A stretch of DNA of 64,000 bases from Amblyomma americanum (GCF_052857255.1 NC_135497.1:183186204-183250203); one strand, 5' to 3'. Positions 1-14,300 are shown, counted from the stretch's first letter. The notes: generated by a model not told the origin, from the sequence alone. Numbers and translations: made by a program.

Positions 1-1
1 T

Positions 2-250
2 TTCCCCAATCTCTATAAATACAGCATCATTTTCCTCGAGCGCTACAGAGGCGAATGCCCGTGGTGCGAAGACCGGCCCGATGCATACCACATTACATGG
101 GGATGTAAGGGCCCGAAACCCCCGGACATCACAACACATAGAACGAAGGAGCAATGGGAGACCTCTCTGCTCAGCTCGGAGCTTGCTCAGCAGCGCACAC
201 TCGTTGCGCAGGCTAGAGCGGCGGCCAAGGCCAGTGGAGTCTTGAAATGA
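2..250 (+). pseudogene. 3' end of a non-LTR retrotransposon ORF2 (cut by window edge)
   Basis: An open frame enters from the window edge and ends with TGA at 248-250 (82 codons visible). It carries a Cys/His cluster of the form CPWC...H...C (residues about 19-35), followed by a basic, Ala-rich tail. This arrangement is common at the C-terminus of ORF2 proteins of I/Jockey-like LINEs. The stop is followed by a short 3' UTR and a CTACTACTAC tail near 310-320, which supports a LINE end. The clade is inferred; the catalytic part lies outside the window. Confidence 0.6.
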
Positions 251-320
251 AGACACCACCCATTGTATATTTCTCCTAGTGTCTTTTATTTTCCTTGTGA
301 ATAAAGTTTTCTACTACTAC
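251..320 (+). repeat. LINE 3' UTR and tail
   Basis: A short AT-rich 3' UTR with AATAAAG (300-306) runs into a (CTA)n tail ending near 320. This is the retrotransposition tail of the preceding LINE. Sequence composition changes abruptly after it. Confidence 0.5.
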
Positions 321-816
321 CGCGGGAGACGGCGAGAGCAGAAACGCACCTCGCTGGAAAAAAGAAAAATGCAAGCAAAGGGGGCGAGCGAAATGCGGAG
401 GAGGAAAGAAAGGTACAGACGACAATTGATGGAGAGAGAGAAGCAGGAGACAGGAAAAAAGTCAAGGGAGAACGAGAGATGAAGCGCGAGGGAGGAGCGG
501 AGCGGTTGCGCTAACACGTAAAACAAAAGACAAAAACCAAGTGCACACAGAGAGGAAGTGAGCGAGAACCGGCGAGCCAAAAGAGAAGACAAAGAAAAGC
601 TCAACAGAAAGAGTGAAGCGGGAGACAGAAGAGGAAGCGAGGGAAAGAGATGGCAGCGAGATGAGGGTGTGCGACTCACAAGAGAAACAACAAAAGACTC
701 AACGCGCCGCCGCCACCTCCTCCTCCTTCCTCGTCAGCCGTTTCCCACCGGCTTTCCGCCACCCTTCACCTCGCAGAAACGCCAGCACGAGAAAAACGCA
801 GCGTCACCGTCAATCG
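321..816 (+). other. Purine-rich tract then GC-rich stretch, possible 5' UTR
   Basis: About 370 bases are dominated by GA, GAA and GGA runs on the plus strand, followed by CCGCCGCCACCTCCTCCTCC-type sequence. Reading frames here are low-complexity (Arg/Glu/Lys) and are not credible proteins. The tract leads into two in-frame ATGs at 817 and 835, so it could be the 5' UTR of a gene running rightwards, or simply low-complexity DNA. Confidence 0.3.
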
Positions 817-861
817 ATGCCCAGCATCATCACGATGGCCATCCTAGCTCCCTTACTGCTG
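817..861 (+). CDS. Possible first coding exon with a signal peptide
   Basis: ATG at 817 and a second in-frame ATG at 835 (A at -3 and G at +4, a strong Kozak context) start a peptide reading MAILAPLLLLA from the second Met, which is a typical signal-peptide core. The frame meets GTAAAA (about 862-867), a usable splice donor, and without splicing it stops at once. No partner exon could be identified downstream. This could be the start of a secreted-protein gene, or chance. Confidence 0.22.
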
Positions 862-900
862 CTGGCGTAAAACTGACACGCTCAACTCTGCCATGAAGGC

Positions 901-3900
901 ACAAATATACAACGGGGACAACCTAACCAACCCAGATATCACAGCGTCGCGAGTGAATGCATCTTACTGTACCCGTTAGAGCAGTCATTATACAACCGAG
1001 TGAAAGTCGCAAGAAATTCGTGCCCAAAAATATTTGTTGCAGAAGTTTATTCCCTTCATTTGCCACATCCCAGAATGATTCACGTCTGCAAATGAAATTG
1101 CTCATCACAAACTCCCCCTCTCATTATATACAAGGCACCCTTGGTAGCAATGTGAATACAACTAAGCGAAGTACTGAAATCAAATGCATATGCCCTCGTT
1201 AAACCACGTTTTACGGCACACAGCACAATGCTACCGTGTGGTACCCGGCAGTACAACAAGACAGTGGTCATGCAGCCACGCACAAAACTTGCTCACCCAG
1301 AAATTTCCAACAGCAACAACAGCACACAAAGTGTGCTATCAAAAATAGAGTGCTCCCATGTGTCAGAAACAACAGCCTCTCATGCATGACAGCATTATCA
1401 AAACAGAAGGCACGCATCATTATGTATTAAAACACAGGGACAGACAGGGGCAGGAGAAACCAAGTAGGCAGGGAGTGTGATTCGCATGAACACACATCTT
1501 CCAGCATTGCTGAAAACTGCAAGGAGCTAAACTTGAAGCGCAGGAAATATTACAGCGAAAACTCTGCAGGCACTTGTCAAGGCCTATGAAGGCTCCAGCA
1601 TGCCAACTGGCAAGCCATTCGGCAAGTGTTACATACCTTTGGACAGTCTGTCTTGTTTACAGCAACAAGGAAACGCATTAGCGCGCAACAAAACACACGC
1701 GAAGTACTGTCCCACTGGATGCCATCGCAGCAGTATTCAGAATCCGCACCAGGGTCATGCGAGGTGTGCATGGAGGTGTGGGTGGCTGCTAAAAGCAAGT
1801 AACTGGAACGTGGAAAGCACCGCAACTATTTTGTATTCGCCGCCGCGCCACGCATTGGCCAGTTCTTCTCACGCGGCCATATCCCGGCAGAGTGCGTTTC
1901 CAGCGAACATGTGTGTTCGCAGCGGCTACGTTTCAGTGTGCATCGCTGGGCACAATTATTGCACTTCAGCCAGCTACGACTTGCTTGAGCCTGTGGCTGT
2001 CACGATGCAATCGGAAAACTTTCCCGTTTCCATTATGTTTTCTTGTACATTAACATTTGCACTGCAGAAGTGGGATTAGTTAAGGTTTTAAAAATGCCCT
2101 AATGCACCATAAAATTTGTGGAGGTGAAAGCAAGTGTCAAAACAAATTAAGTAACATGAAGTGCCAAACCAGAATCGAAGATACCGGCAGAAAGGCACAG
2201 CGGTGAAATGCAAACGAGAGGAAGGAAGAACAGGATGAGAAAAAAGGAAGGACAGGCATCCCGTGTTTCACCTTTGCCTCTATGCAAGCTGTGCCTCTCA
2301 ATGTGTTACTAACTAGCGGAAAATTCGACCTTCCTCTGAATCGAACAATGTGCCAAGTGGCTGTTGAAACACTGACATAGCCCCTTTTTGTATTTCTAAA
2401 ACAGGTACCACTCAAGTCTGCTTTATTCATAGAATGTCATTCTCATGCAAGATGCTGTGCACCCTTAATTGCCATCAGTTTAAAAGCAGTTACCTTTAAG
2501 CAGGTCAACTAAACTGCAAGGTACAGTCTGCAAGTGCCATTTTATCTGCAATAGGTAATGTGGCAGAAAAGCACAGGAGTAAAATCCCATGTTCCAGTTA
2601 AGCAGGAACATCAAGTCCAGTTCATGTTGGTGAAATAAGTCATAAATCGTTAGAATGTTTTACTCCCTGAAGTACATGCCAGTCCATGATAGTAATTATT
2701 TCAAATTGAAGTATTTTATTTCCATGCGTGCTGGGGGCATTATCAGATATGCTACTGGTTCAACAAGTACAGATTTGAAGTAAGATGTCACTTTAGATGT
2801 CTAATAAAAGCAATTCGCTGCATAGTACACAATAGGACTTGAAAGGAACTCATCCTTTTGCCTGCCTTGTCATTCATCAGTGGTACTATTCTCCACTATA
2901 ACCACACAATAGAAAACTAGAGTTTCTGTGTGGATGTTTTTGTGCTTCCAATGTGTCAAGCTTGCCTTCATTTGCTGTGCTGAGACAAACCTGGCAACAA
3001 CAACAAGAGTCCAACATAGCCTGGAGCTGTCTACTGATTGTGATACTTTCCAGGTTCCAGTGATAGCCATGCTCACACATTTTCAGCGAGCATGTAAAGA
3101 ATGCTGGACACTCGAGCAATGTAAACTCAATTCAATTCGTATGAACAGTTACTCTTACCCATAAGGCAAGGACCACTTGAAATTATAAAAAGCAATACAA
3201 AACCAACACAACCTTGTTTTCACAAGCCACACATTTCACTTTGGCAACAGAGCTCAGGAAGCAAAAATCAAAATAAATTCACATTCGCATGGTCCCTTTG
3301 GATTTCATGTATCTTGTGCACACTAAATCTGAATATTTGACAGCACAGATGACATACGCATTCATAACTTCCAGCATAGATGGAAATTTACACCAACCTT
3401 TCATTTATAGTAAATATCACTGACAACTAGAAAAAAAAAACAATGTCAAAATACGGCAGCATAACGCAAACACGTTGACAATCCAACTACATCAAAACAA
3501 AATTTTTCGCATCTGCAAGTCAATAACTGCTCGTGGCAAACACTATCCAAATATTTAAAAGTACATACATCACCACAAGTTTACACAAACATGTCTAAAT
3601 AAAAAGTTCTGAAATGTGGCCTCTCAGTTTTCAATATGTGGGCAGATGTTGCAGTTGACAGCCAACACACTCTCAATGCAAGGATTTTTATAATACAGGA
3701 ACAGCCACAACATAGTGTTCCCAATAAGAAGCGCGACTCACCATGCTACAGCAATCAGTCCACATGCACCACCGCACTCACAATGAACTAGAGGCTCTTA
3801 ACAATACCTATTGAAAAACTGCAGTCCAATATCCGCGCATACCCAGTGGTCATACTCCAGAGATTAGCAGCTATGATATTTGCTGCCTGCAGCACCCTGA

Positions 3901-5232
3901 AACTTTTTATGCATGTCAAGACCAATGCCTTGTCCTTCATTTACCCACAGGAGATGGCGCCACAGGCTGCTAGACTTGAAATTTGCAACAGTGAGCTTCC
4001 CCAGTTTTGAACCACTGCACAATGCAACGTTTGGCGAAGTATTTAATAAACCTGAAATTATAACTGCCAAAACTCGCACAACAGCCCTTTTAAGTCTTCT
4101 GCAAAACATGAAAACCATTCCTCCATTTCAGAAATAAAGAACGGGAAAGTAAGAACTACACCACATACCTGTGCTAAACTTGTGAACAATTTTCTTTGGC
4201 TATGCAATGGAGGCTATGAGTGCGAGCTACCAGCTTGTAGGACTTCATTTGGTGTGCGAGCATGTCAAAGCCATCACATCATGCTCATGGCTTCCATTGC
4301 ATAACCACAAAAAGTCATCCACGAGTAGATTTGGCTCGGTACAGATGATTTAGCACATCTACCCACACACACACGCTAGATTCCCATCCATGGCAACGTG
4401 TAAATTCTCAGTACTGAACACTGTGCAGTGGCTGGAAGCATCAACAGGTGCATCTATTTCACAAATGCCCCTCAGCCCACACATACATTTCAAGGTAACA
4501 GTTACGAGGGAACAATCATTGCGACCTTTCGATCACATTAAAACCAACGTTATGTCTGATTTTAATGCCCAGCAACAAAACACGAACTATGGCATAACTC
4601 AGTTCAGAAGAGCTAGCTTAAGTAACTGCTGTTATCTGGACAATTTGCTGCAACATTTGCACAGAAAAATTAACTGCTTCTGGTGACATTAATATTACTG
4701 TACCTGCTATTTATCTTAAGCCAAGAAAAAAAAGGCTTTTGAAAAGTATGTGGAAATGTGAACAAAACTATCTGGTACACACGTAGTTGCCACTTAATTT
4801 ATTCCTATGAACTATATAAACACAGTGAAATATGTGTGACAGGATTGCATATTAGCCTAATTGCATTCGCGGCCACAAATTATTAACAGTACCATTACAT
4901 TATGCACCTAGATATAACAGCTCTGGCACCTACGAAAAAATTCATGGCCTCATAGGGAGCAACGCGAAAGAATTATTATAGTTAAGAAAAAAACACCTCG
5001 CAGATGTCACCAGACGGTCTAAATAGAATCAAGGTGAAATCACAAGCATAGGGCCCTATCTTTCCCCCATTTCCTTCAAATGAAATCTAATAATCTAGTC
5101 ATATATACAAGCACACAACGAAGTGCCACCATGTAAACACTAACATCAGAAGCGCTCTGTCTTGAACTTAATATTTTCACATTACAATAATGTGAAACTT
5201 GCAAAAATGTCTTTTGGACACCTGAGCTTTTT
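901..5232. other. AT-rich DNA without a supported gene
   Basis: I see no conserved domain on either strand. The longest open frames (for example 1600-2079 plus) have no recognisable motif and rare-codon composition. The stretch contains a possible minus-strand exon at 1637-1788, an imperfect hairpin at 4189-4315 and scattered A/T runs. Its left part may be intergenic; the part next to 5233 would be the 3' UTR of the transporter gene if the proposed last exon is right. Confidence 0.4.
4798..4803 (-). promoter_or_regulatory. Candidate polyadenylation signal AATAAA of the transporter gene
   Basis: On the minus strand AATAAA lies about 430 bases downstream of the proposed stop codon at 5233-5235. 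It is the most suitably placed copy seen, but the region is AT-rich, so such hexamers occur by chance. Confidence 0.25.
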
Positions 5233-5330
5233 TCAAACAGACCAACTTAAGTACAATAGACTATGACACAAAAAATGTTCTTTACAAATCTTCTTCACCT
5301 CAGATGCAACATTTCCAGCACCCTTCCATG
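5233..5330 (-). CDS. Candidate terminal exon of the transporter
   Basis: The acceptor TTATTGCTTGTTGACAG precedes 5330. The phase fits exon 9 (T/CA makes Ser). The frame reads [19 protein letters not shown] and stops with TGA at 5233-5235, bringing the protein to 511 residues. The short amphipathic tail resembles the C-terminal region of y+LAT proteins only loosely. A competing phase-compatible acceptor lies near 9332 (CTTATTTTTGCAG), which would add just 14 residues. Confidence 0.4.
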
Positions 5331-8300
5331 CTGTCAACAAGCAATAACAAATGTATACTATATTAACTGAAGCACTAGAACTCCGAAATGCTGCATACAA
5401 AGTCAGAGACAAAATAAACAAATAAAAGAAAAAAGCTCTTACATCATCACTCACATTTTGCACATAACCAAATACAAGTCAAGGTAATGATTATAAGAAA
5501 TAAAAAGCACTATTTGAAGTTCATTCCACTGGCATTTTTTTTTCTTCTACACTGAACCACATTCTGACAAACCATTGAATATATCATGGAATATAAAATA
5601 TGTGTAAAAAGTGTTCATGCAAAGAGTTATGCTCTTCAAGACTAGCATAACATGTGCCTCATAAAGATGGTAATTTCAAGTAAGATGAGAACATGTTCCA
5701 AGTGATGAATGCATCTTTCCTGGAAATTCTTGCTCTGTAGAATGTGTGCTGTTATTCATTTATCCCACCTTGTCTTCTTGGGGTACACTGTACAATATTC
5801 TCTGCACATACTCTGTCACCACATCTGCAATCAGAGATATAATAAATGCTACATCATCACATTTTAAACACTGCAATACTTTTATTGAGAAGCCTTCTAT
5901 ATGCACTCCAAAACATCCAAGAACACAAACCTTAAGCATAAAGTTCTTTTGTAATGATGGTTGGCCACATCATTCTCATTTCAAAGAATTAGCCTCAAAG
6001 TTCCTCAGCCATATACCATGATTGTGACACCGCTTTTTTTATTTTGCTTGCAAGGCATGTTTAGGTTTAAGTAAATGTAGCTGACCTTCTCTTTAAAATA
6101 TCACCATTCAGCAACATTATACATGGCATACAATGAGACTAGGTAACAGCCAGAAAAAGTATCTACTTTGGCAACTATCACAAGAGCCTTTCAAAGAGTG
6201 CAGTAAAGCCAGAATAAAACACAAACACTCATTAAGCCATACTTTTCTACTTTGCAGTGAGATATTACTTTCCAACAGCTTTATGAATATGTACTTCAGT
6301 AGATCCTTTGCCCAGAAACATGAATCATGCTAATTGTACACTGCAGCTAAAAGCACACATCAAATATTTTTTTTTGTTCACATGCACTGTTTATGCTGCA
6401 TTCCAGCCTGGCTGTACACAATTATCATTGGTTCTTTGTGCTGCAGAGTCAGAGAAAAAAAAAAAAAAAAACTTGGCAAGAGTCCCGGCGGCATTTAATG
6501 TCAGCATATAACTACCAGGCCCAGCACCTACATCAGCAGGTTTATGTACCTTTCTCAAGGCCGTAGTTGCAGTTTCTATCCCCAAGTGTTTATATTTTAA
6601 CAGTAATTGCTTCTACATTGATTTTTTTCTTTAAAAAAGCAACTTTTATCCTTGGTAAAATTTTAACCACAAATTGTAATCGCTATAATAGCATAAAAGC
6701 CCATAAGTATGCCAGCATCAATTACTAAACACTGCCTTTTTTTATGTCACGTTCAAGCCAAAAAGCCTCTCGTGTAAAACAGTAGTGCATTCTCTTCACA
6801 CTTTGGCTGACATCTATATGTGCAAAATGAACAATTTTCTGCTTCAACCCACGCAACCAATATCTCATGTGTGACTTTAGATAAGCTCAAAAAGCAAAAC
6901 AAGTCGCAGGGCTAGTTGGTGATGCATTTTTTCTACAAAAGTAATTCAGCACTACTTTTTTAAGCATATGGCTTACAATTTTAATTTCCTTGAGAATATT
7001 AAATGCAGCTACCTGACAAATTTGCTAAATAAGTCAGCTAGAATTCATTCTTTTAAAAACAAACAGGCGTCATGCAAAGGCAGACTACTGAAATTAAATG
7101 CACTGGTACTCTGGCTGACTATGTGAATAAGTAAAAATAATATTACGGAAAATACCAGTATACCACACGTAGACTACACATGTTTAAAGGTTCAAATTCT
7201 GGGTATTGAGTATTTTCTATAAGTGGGGACTATACAGCATTTTCGCCCAATATAGCACGAAAATCCCAAAGAGATTATATGCTTCGGGTGCAGATTATAT
7301 GCCAGCTACGGACTATGTACCGGATGCAAACAATCTAGTGAATACAAATCTTTTCACGCAAAATTGTGCACTGCACACTATGCACTAGGTGCAGAATGTA
7401 TACTGAAAATTAATACTACAAGTGTGAAAATTCTCATGGCCAAGCTCTGTATGGATGAGACTATGGGAAATTATGTTGGTGTTTTCGAAAAGCATTGTTT
7501 TTCCATGTCTTATTCTGTACAAAGTTTTCAACAAAACAATACAATATATTCACAAACATATATGCATTCCGACCTACTTATTAATGCAAAATAAACTTTA
7601 AGGAAATACTGCATCATGAAAATGATGCTGATTAATAAAACCTATCTTCAATATTTTAAGAATTTCATCCAGATGTATGCACTACCATATAGAAGTTAAA
7701 GATCACCAAAAACCATGTATTTGTTGTAGCTGTTATAGTTACTAGCAATTTTGCCGGAGTAGTTTACATCCCATTTCTCACATGCAATATGTCCAAGGAA
7801 AAAGAGAGAAAACATTACTAATTACTCAGGTTAGTATAAAATTGGATAAGTAGGTTCTTGAACAGACACAGTGCCTATGCACGTTGCCAAGCACATACAA
7901 ACTTCATTCTTGACCACAATAAGGTAGTGAATACTAAAGTACATGATAAATGTCAAGTAGGCTCCAATGAAACTGACTTAATATGAAAACAATGCAAGAA
8001 CCTTTTAACCTGCATTCATTTTCTAATGTTACAGACATTTGAACACAAATTCCCAGTAATATGATTCCTTTGTGCATAAAAACCTCCATCAATGCAGAGT
8101 ATCATTTCTGTTGCATATCATTTCCACATAAGTTATGCTAGTAACGATTTTTACAGTTGCAGCACATTCTAAGAGAGTGAACACAAAGGCAGGCATCTTC
8201 AGTCAACTCATATTATCCAGTATCATCAAATGCAAATACTTTGTATACAATCATAAATGCAATATGTACACCTGAAAGCTTCACAAACAGAAAAATTTAG

Positions 8301-11300
8301 AGGCCTTTAGCAACTCAAATGCACTTCAAGAATTGCCAGTATGCAAAGTATTAGTGCTTGATTCTCAAGGATGCTTGTGAATCTCTCCATGCTCAGTTCT
8401 TGTTAAGGGTCATGAAGTATCTGGGCCATCAGTTTTGTTTTTTATTAACCAGCAGCTATTTTTATTTGCCACAGCATAGTGCAGCCACATATGAGTAAAG
8501 TTTGACAAAAGTTGTTAGTGAATACAAATCTATTGATAATTAATTTTCTGTCATCATAAAGCCTGAAAAAATATAGGCACTTACTATTTGTGCCAGTGCT
8601 AAACTTGAACTTCTGTTTTGCAGTAAAATCCAAGCCAATGCTTACATATTGCATGCACTCCACTATCTGCGGGCAGCTATAAGCTTGAACCCACCAGAAA
8701 CAAACTAACAATACACCTTGCTAGTGGCACTGAGTCCTTTAAATTACGTCAGCAAAAAATTACACTGCAACTACTACTCTCACCTTTAAGAATATGAAGT
8801 TCCCTTGATATGGGCAAATGGTTTTTTGAGAGACTGATTCCATTAGTCTTCGTACCACATTATTCACCATGTCACAGACTTCATTGTTATTAACAATGCA
8901 ATGACAACACCACATTTATCAACATAGGTTTTTCTATGTATTTCTTCAGAAAGAAAAGAGCCCTAAGTTCAGCATAATTCGTGTATATGCATAGCTGACC
9001 TCGTGGGCTCAGGAAAGCATATCCCACTCTGTCACACCGTTTTATTATTCATAGTTCCTGTGCTCACTAACACGTATCAGATAAGACCTGTAAAATGTTC
9101 TGGTAATATTTTGACTGGGAACAAACTTGCTTGCAATAAAAAAACTTCAGCAGCCTTTTCAGTACAATTCTGCAAACTTGTAAGACTGAACACAGTGTGG
9201 AACATTCATTCTACTTTAAAGGAAAAGGAGGCCACATATGATAGCTAGGGTATTCAAAAAATGTGCGTTTGGCTCAGATATCTTTTTCAGGCACCAGTTA
9301 ATGTTATCATCAAGCACTTGCTCCTGGCTGCAAAAATAAGACATTTGCAACAAAAACATGCCAGCAAATGTCTAAAGTTTTCCCATACAACAATCAATAT
9401 TTTTCAGGATTGAAATCAATTCCACCTGCTTCTCGCCTGCTCTGTGCTCTGCGAAGTTACTTCTAGCGGTTACAACAATTCAGCATAATAGTTTGCCTGG
9501 CATAGTGACATGCACTTTAACAAAACGTATTTAAAATGCCGAAGTTTTACTACACAGCCTAATGGCCTACTGTGCATCTCTTTCCCAGAACAACGCCATC
9601 TTCCCTGTACCCAAATTACAGAAGGTGGACACTCACAAATTGTTTTCCTGTATGCAAGAGGTTTATCCTTCCAGTAGATGGTGAGAAAGTAAACTGGAAT
9701 TCCAGAAAGCATTATGCCTGCACCAATGGATGTTTCTAGGGGCTGGCTGGAGAAAGGCAGCACCACGAGGAACAGCGAGATGAGGAACACCACCGGCAGA
9801 ATAATGTTCACCTGCATGGCGAAAGTTGTCAGTAAATCACGCCCAAAACAGAGAACAAAAATATTTGCAAATAAACACACACAAAAAGATTGGTGCCACT
9901 GCTGAACAAATTCACTTTAAGAAATTCTCTAAAGAAGCTCCTGTATACTATAGAGGCTATCTTCTCCATCTGCTAGTACTTCCTCTTCATCCTCCTATTC
10001 TTCCAGGATCACCTGGATGACAGGAATAACCTACCCTCCAACCTATGCGGCCATGTATTCATGTACACTAAGCATAGTCATATATACATAAAGCCCTTCA
10101 TTTTTGGGTTTAATTTTTCTGGAATTCAGGGGGTAAAAATCAGGCGATGTTTTTTAAACTTCAAATCTGGAAACAAATCACGTTATTCAGTCAAAATTTC
10201 CATAATTTGGGCTCTTTTGGGGCTTTTTTGCAGCAAAAGACAATTCACCATTAGCGCTTGTTTTTGTGTGGGACAAAAAATGCCCTTGTTATTGGTCAGT
10301 ATTCCCAGACAGCATCGAAATGGCAGGTTACCTTGAAAAACTACTTACCAAACCAGATTTTTTTCCTCAAGTATTACGATTAATTCTTCGCGTTCAATAA
10401 CAATCTCCAAAGCAGTATTTCCACATGGGTGCAAGACCTGCCTGTTTTACATACTGAGAAAATAGTCACTCAATATCACAGTGGCCATTTTAAATATGCA
10501 AGAGCCCAGGAGGAGGGTGTCATTAGCCTGCATACTGTTTGATACAATCATGTCAAGAATAAGAAGTGCTAAGAGCGGTTTAAATCAACATTTGAATAAA
10601 AACAACCCTCTGCAATGAGCATATGATATCCGCTTATTTCCATACAGTGTCTTCAGCTTTGTGCACTGAAAAATGTATGTTCTCTAGATGCTTTCACAGA
10701 TGCACTTAATGAGCCCCTCATCTTTCTGCTTCTATGTGAAATCGAAATCTGTTCGGGGTGAGCTGAGACTTGGGACAGTTATAAGGGTGAGCTCTGCAGC
10801 GCAGATGCAACAGTGTTGCCACAAAGTGCAAATGCAAAAGTGTTGTGAAATGCAGATGCAAAAGTGGGTTAAAATTTGACATGAACGACTGGAGAGATGC
10901 TATGCATCTTTTCGGTAGCCCCTAAGCTGCAGAAGAAACTGTAGGAATACAAGATTATAAACTAAAAAGAAGAGCTGAAAGTTCCTACTTCATGAAACAT
11001 TTTTTTTTTACTTCCATTAATGCTTACAAGTGCACAAATAGTGCACCATTTAGTTAAATTTTTTTCTGAGAGAGTAACCAACCAATTCACATCATAATTA
11101 TGTGCTTCACATAAATGAAATGCAACTTGCCTGTCATATTCCCGAGGAAATGGTGAAAAAAGCTACATAAGCATACATAGGTAAAATGCTGCATAGGCAC
11201 ACTGCTTAAGAAGGATGTTCTTATGTAGAATAGTGAACAACTGTCGAGTAAAAAATTGCACACATGAATGTCATGCTTATTTATTAGTTCTTTGTGCTAT

Positions 11301-14300
11301 ATGCAGTTGGATAGGTCCATCCATCGTGGTTTATCAGTTGAAGGCCACAGCAGTGCCGAAACACTGAAGAGCTCAAAAGTAGCTCATGGACCTTGTGCGT
11401 GCATTGCTAATCCATTCTACCATCTATCAAATGACAATGCTATACATCAATGCGATGTATTTTGGATCAATGATGGTGCAAAAACAGGCGCTATCACATT
11501 CGGGAGTGGGTTTCATCAACCAATTTTCTTTTTAAATCAACTAAACCCAATTGAACATACCATAATAGAATCTAAAATCCAATTAAGATTATTCAGATTT
11601 GTTTCAATTGCTACTTGCAACTGAAAAACAAGCTTATTAAAAAGGCAAGCAATAGGTCGTCAAGGTAAAATCAGATTTTTTAGATTTATTCATTCCTCAC
11701 CTCTATGGTGAGCTGTACATCCGTTAAATAATGTACATTTGTATAAACATTCCCAGGACATCAACAACTAAGCCCCAAAGTAGACCTTCAATTTTTCTCT
11801 CAAGTTGATGAGGTGGATACCTATCAGGTACCTCAGCAGATCTACCAAAAAAAAATTTAAAGTTGTCTAGTATCATGTGCTCCCGTTCTGCTGAAATAAA
11901 ATTTTTCTAAAAAAAGGTGCTATACCTTAAGAAATAGACATGTAGACTGAATCAGTCTGTTGCAGGTATGTTTATGGTTTGCAGGGAGAGAGCATCATAT
12001 GCACCATCATGTTCCAAATATTTACTGTAGCCGAATTCTGACACTAAAATTTCAGTCTTGATTCTGAAGAGCCAGAAGCAAAATACACACTATTCATAGG
12101 TATCAGTATGGGTTGGTATTGGTATGCAAAATTTACCCTGAAGCAACACATCGGCTATTTGGGACGCCGTAGTAAAGGGCTCCAGATAAATTTAGAGCAC
12201 CTGGGGTTCTTTAATGTGCGCCAACATCGCACAGTACACGGGCGTTTTTGCATTTTGCCTCCATTAAAATGCATGGCCAGGATTCAATCCTGTGACTTTG
12301 GGATCAGCAGCCAAACAGCAGAGCCAGTGAGCCACCACGCCTACATCATAGTAGGTATCCAACATGGAACCTACATGACACTGACGTGCTATGCTGTAAT
12401 TACCTCAGTTGAATAGTATCACAACGATGGCAATTTTAACAGGTCAGCAGTTAAAAGCAAGGTGAGAAATGTGGACTTCAATATCAAAATAACTTATTCA
12501 TTTTAGCTGTTACTTATTGGTTATGCTTTTCGAAAGTAACTGTGAAAAGCACAGTAGGCATATGCTGTCCCTGAGGTAATGAAAGGAGTTAGTCCTAGTT
12601 CTCTGAACTACTACACACTTTCTATTTTGCAAAGAGCATACCTATTTATTGCGAGAGCATTACTCGGCTCATTGCGCGAAAACGCCGCCATCATCAGAAA
12701 CCCCAGTCCAAACACAGCGCGCAAATGATGTCATCACCCCTCCTGGAGCAATAGGCCACCATCATCCCCACTGCCACATACCTGAAAGCAAGATTGAGGT
12801 GTCCACTGACCCTGGGAGCCAGTTATTCGCCTTTCCTTTCCTCAATCAAAAATGGAGTCTAAACCTTCCACTTGTTTTGAAAAAAAGGAAAGGCACATAA
12901 CTTTCTCAATATATAGGTGGATGCCACCCCCTACTCACAGCCCGACTGAGGTGTCCACTAATCCAGTTAGCCAGTCACATTTGCTCTCAAATTTACACAA
13001 GAATTGCTTAGGTGCCCCCATAATTTTTAATGGCTATTCAAGTGCCTTTGTTCATATATATATAACATGCTTACTTTCACCTCAGTATAAAAGAGTGCAC
13101 CTTTCAATCTTTTTTGCGTATATTATAAATGGTGCAGTATCCACCACAACTCAGCAGGCACAAAATTCTGTAGCTAAGTAATAGTCCATTGGCTCAATTT
13201 CTGGTCATCGGGCCACATTTTAATAGGAGAAATTTGAAATCACTGGAGTAATGACATGTTGGTGCACAGTGAAAAAATATTAGATAGTCGAAGTAAATCC
13301 GGAGCCCTCTATTTTGGCATGCATTAGAGTCTGGTTGCAGTGCAACATGTAAATATGCATTAATATTAAAGAAACAGTGTAGCAATGTGACCTTTGCTAC
13401 AGAGTGCAAATTGGCTGAACAACTGAGAAAGCAATAGTGAAATAGCAAGTGATTCGGCATAAATAACCATCAATGGCAGTATATAGTACAAGGAATGTCC
13501 CTAAGGAACCGGAATATGAAAAAGAGGGTTTATTTTAGAGCTTATGGGGGTTTAACATCCCAAAGTGACTTCGGCTATGAGAGATGCCGTAGTGAAGGGC
13601 TCCGAAAATTTCGACTACCTGGGGTTCTTTAACGTGCACAGACAATCGCACAGTACACGGGACTCTAGAATTTCGCCTCTATCGAAATTCGACCGCCGCG
13701 GCCCGGATCGAACTCATGTCTTTCGTGTCAGCAGCCAAGCACCATAACCATTGAGCCACCGTGGAGGCTAATACAAAAAAAGAATAACTGCCTTTAACAA
13801 CTTAAGTGCATGGTTACACACTAAGCTCAATGTGCAGTTGAGGGTCAGTTTTGTAACCACAGTGGCCAAATGATTTTTTTTTATATACGAGAAATTAGGA
13901 CATCTCAATTATTCAAACCGCTTTATTGTTACCATGGTGTAGCCCAAGCTACACTACTACACAAAATTTCAGTCCCATTCAGAAGACAAATCATATACAA
14001 AACTGTGTATAACTGAGGCAAATATAGCATATGGCAGAAAATAATGAGAAATGAAAATGAATTGCTAGGTTTTGTAATGCCATCTAATATTTCACTGCCC
14101 ATACTTAAAAAATGTAATTTTTTAAGACTTTGAGGCACCTGTGCAGTTACCGCCGATTACTTCCACCTCTGCCTCTTAAATGATCAACCACTCCTAGATC
14201 ACTAGTAGATGGGATCATTCAGATACTGAAGGAACAAGCATTAAGCAGACTTGTTGCAAAGTAACCGAATAGGATTCTAACCTACATACAGCTTTTGAAC

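Noticed and set aside
1600..2079. 159-codon plus-strand frame
   Set aside because: No motif, no splice logic, and an equally open frame on the opposite strand.
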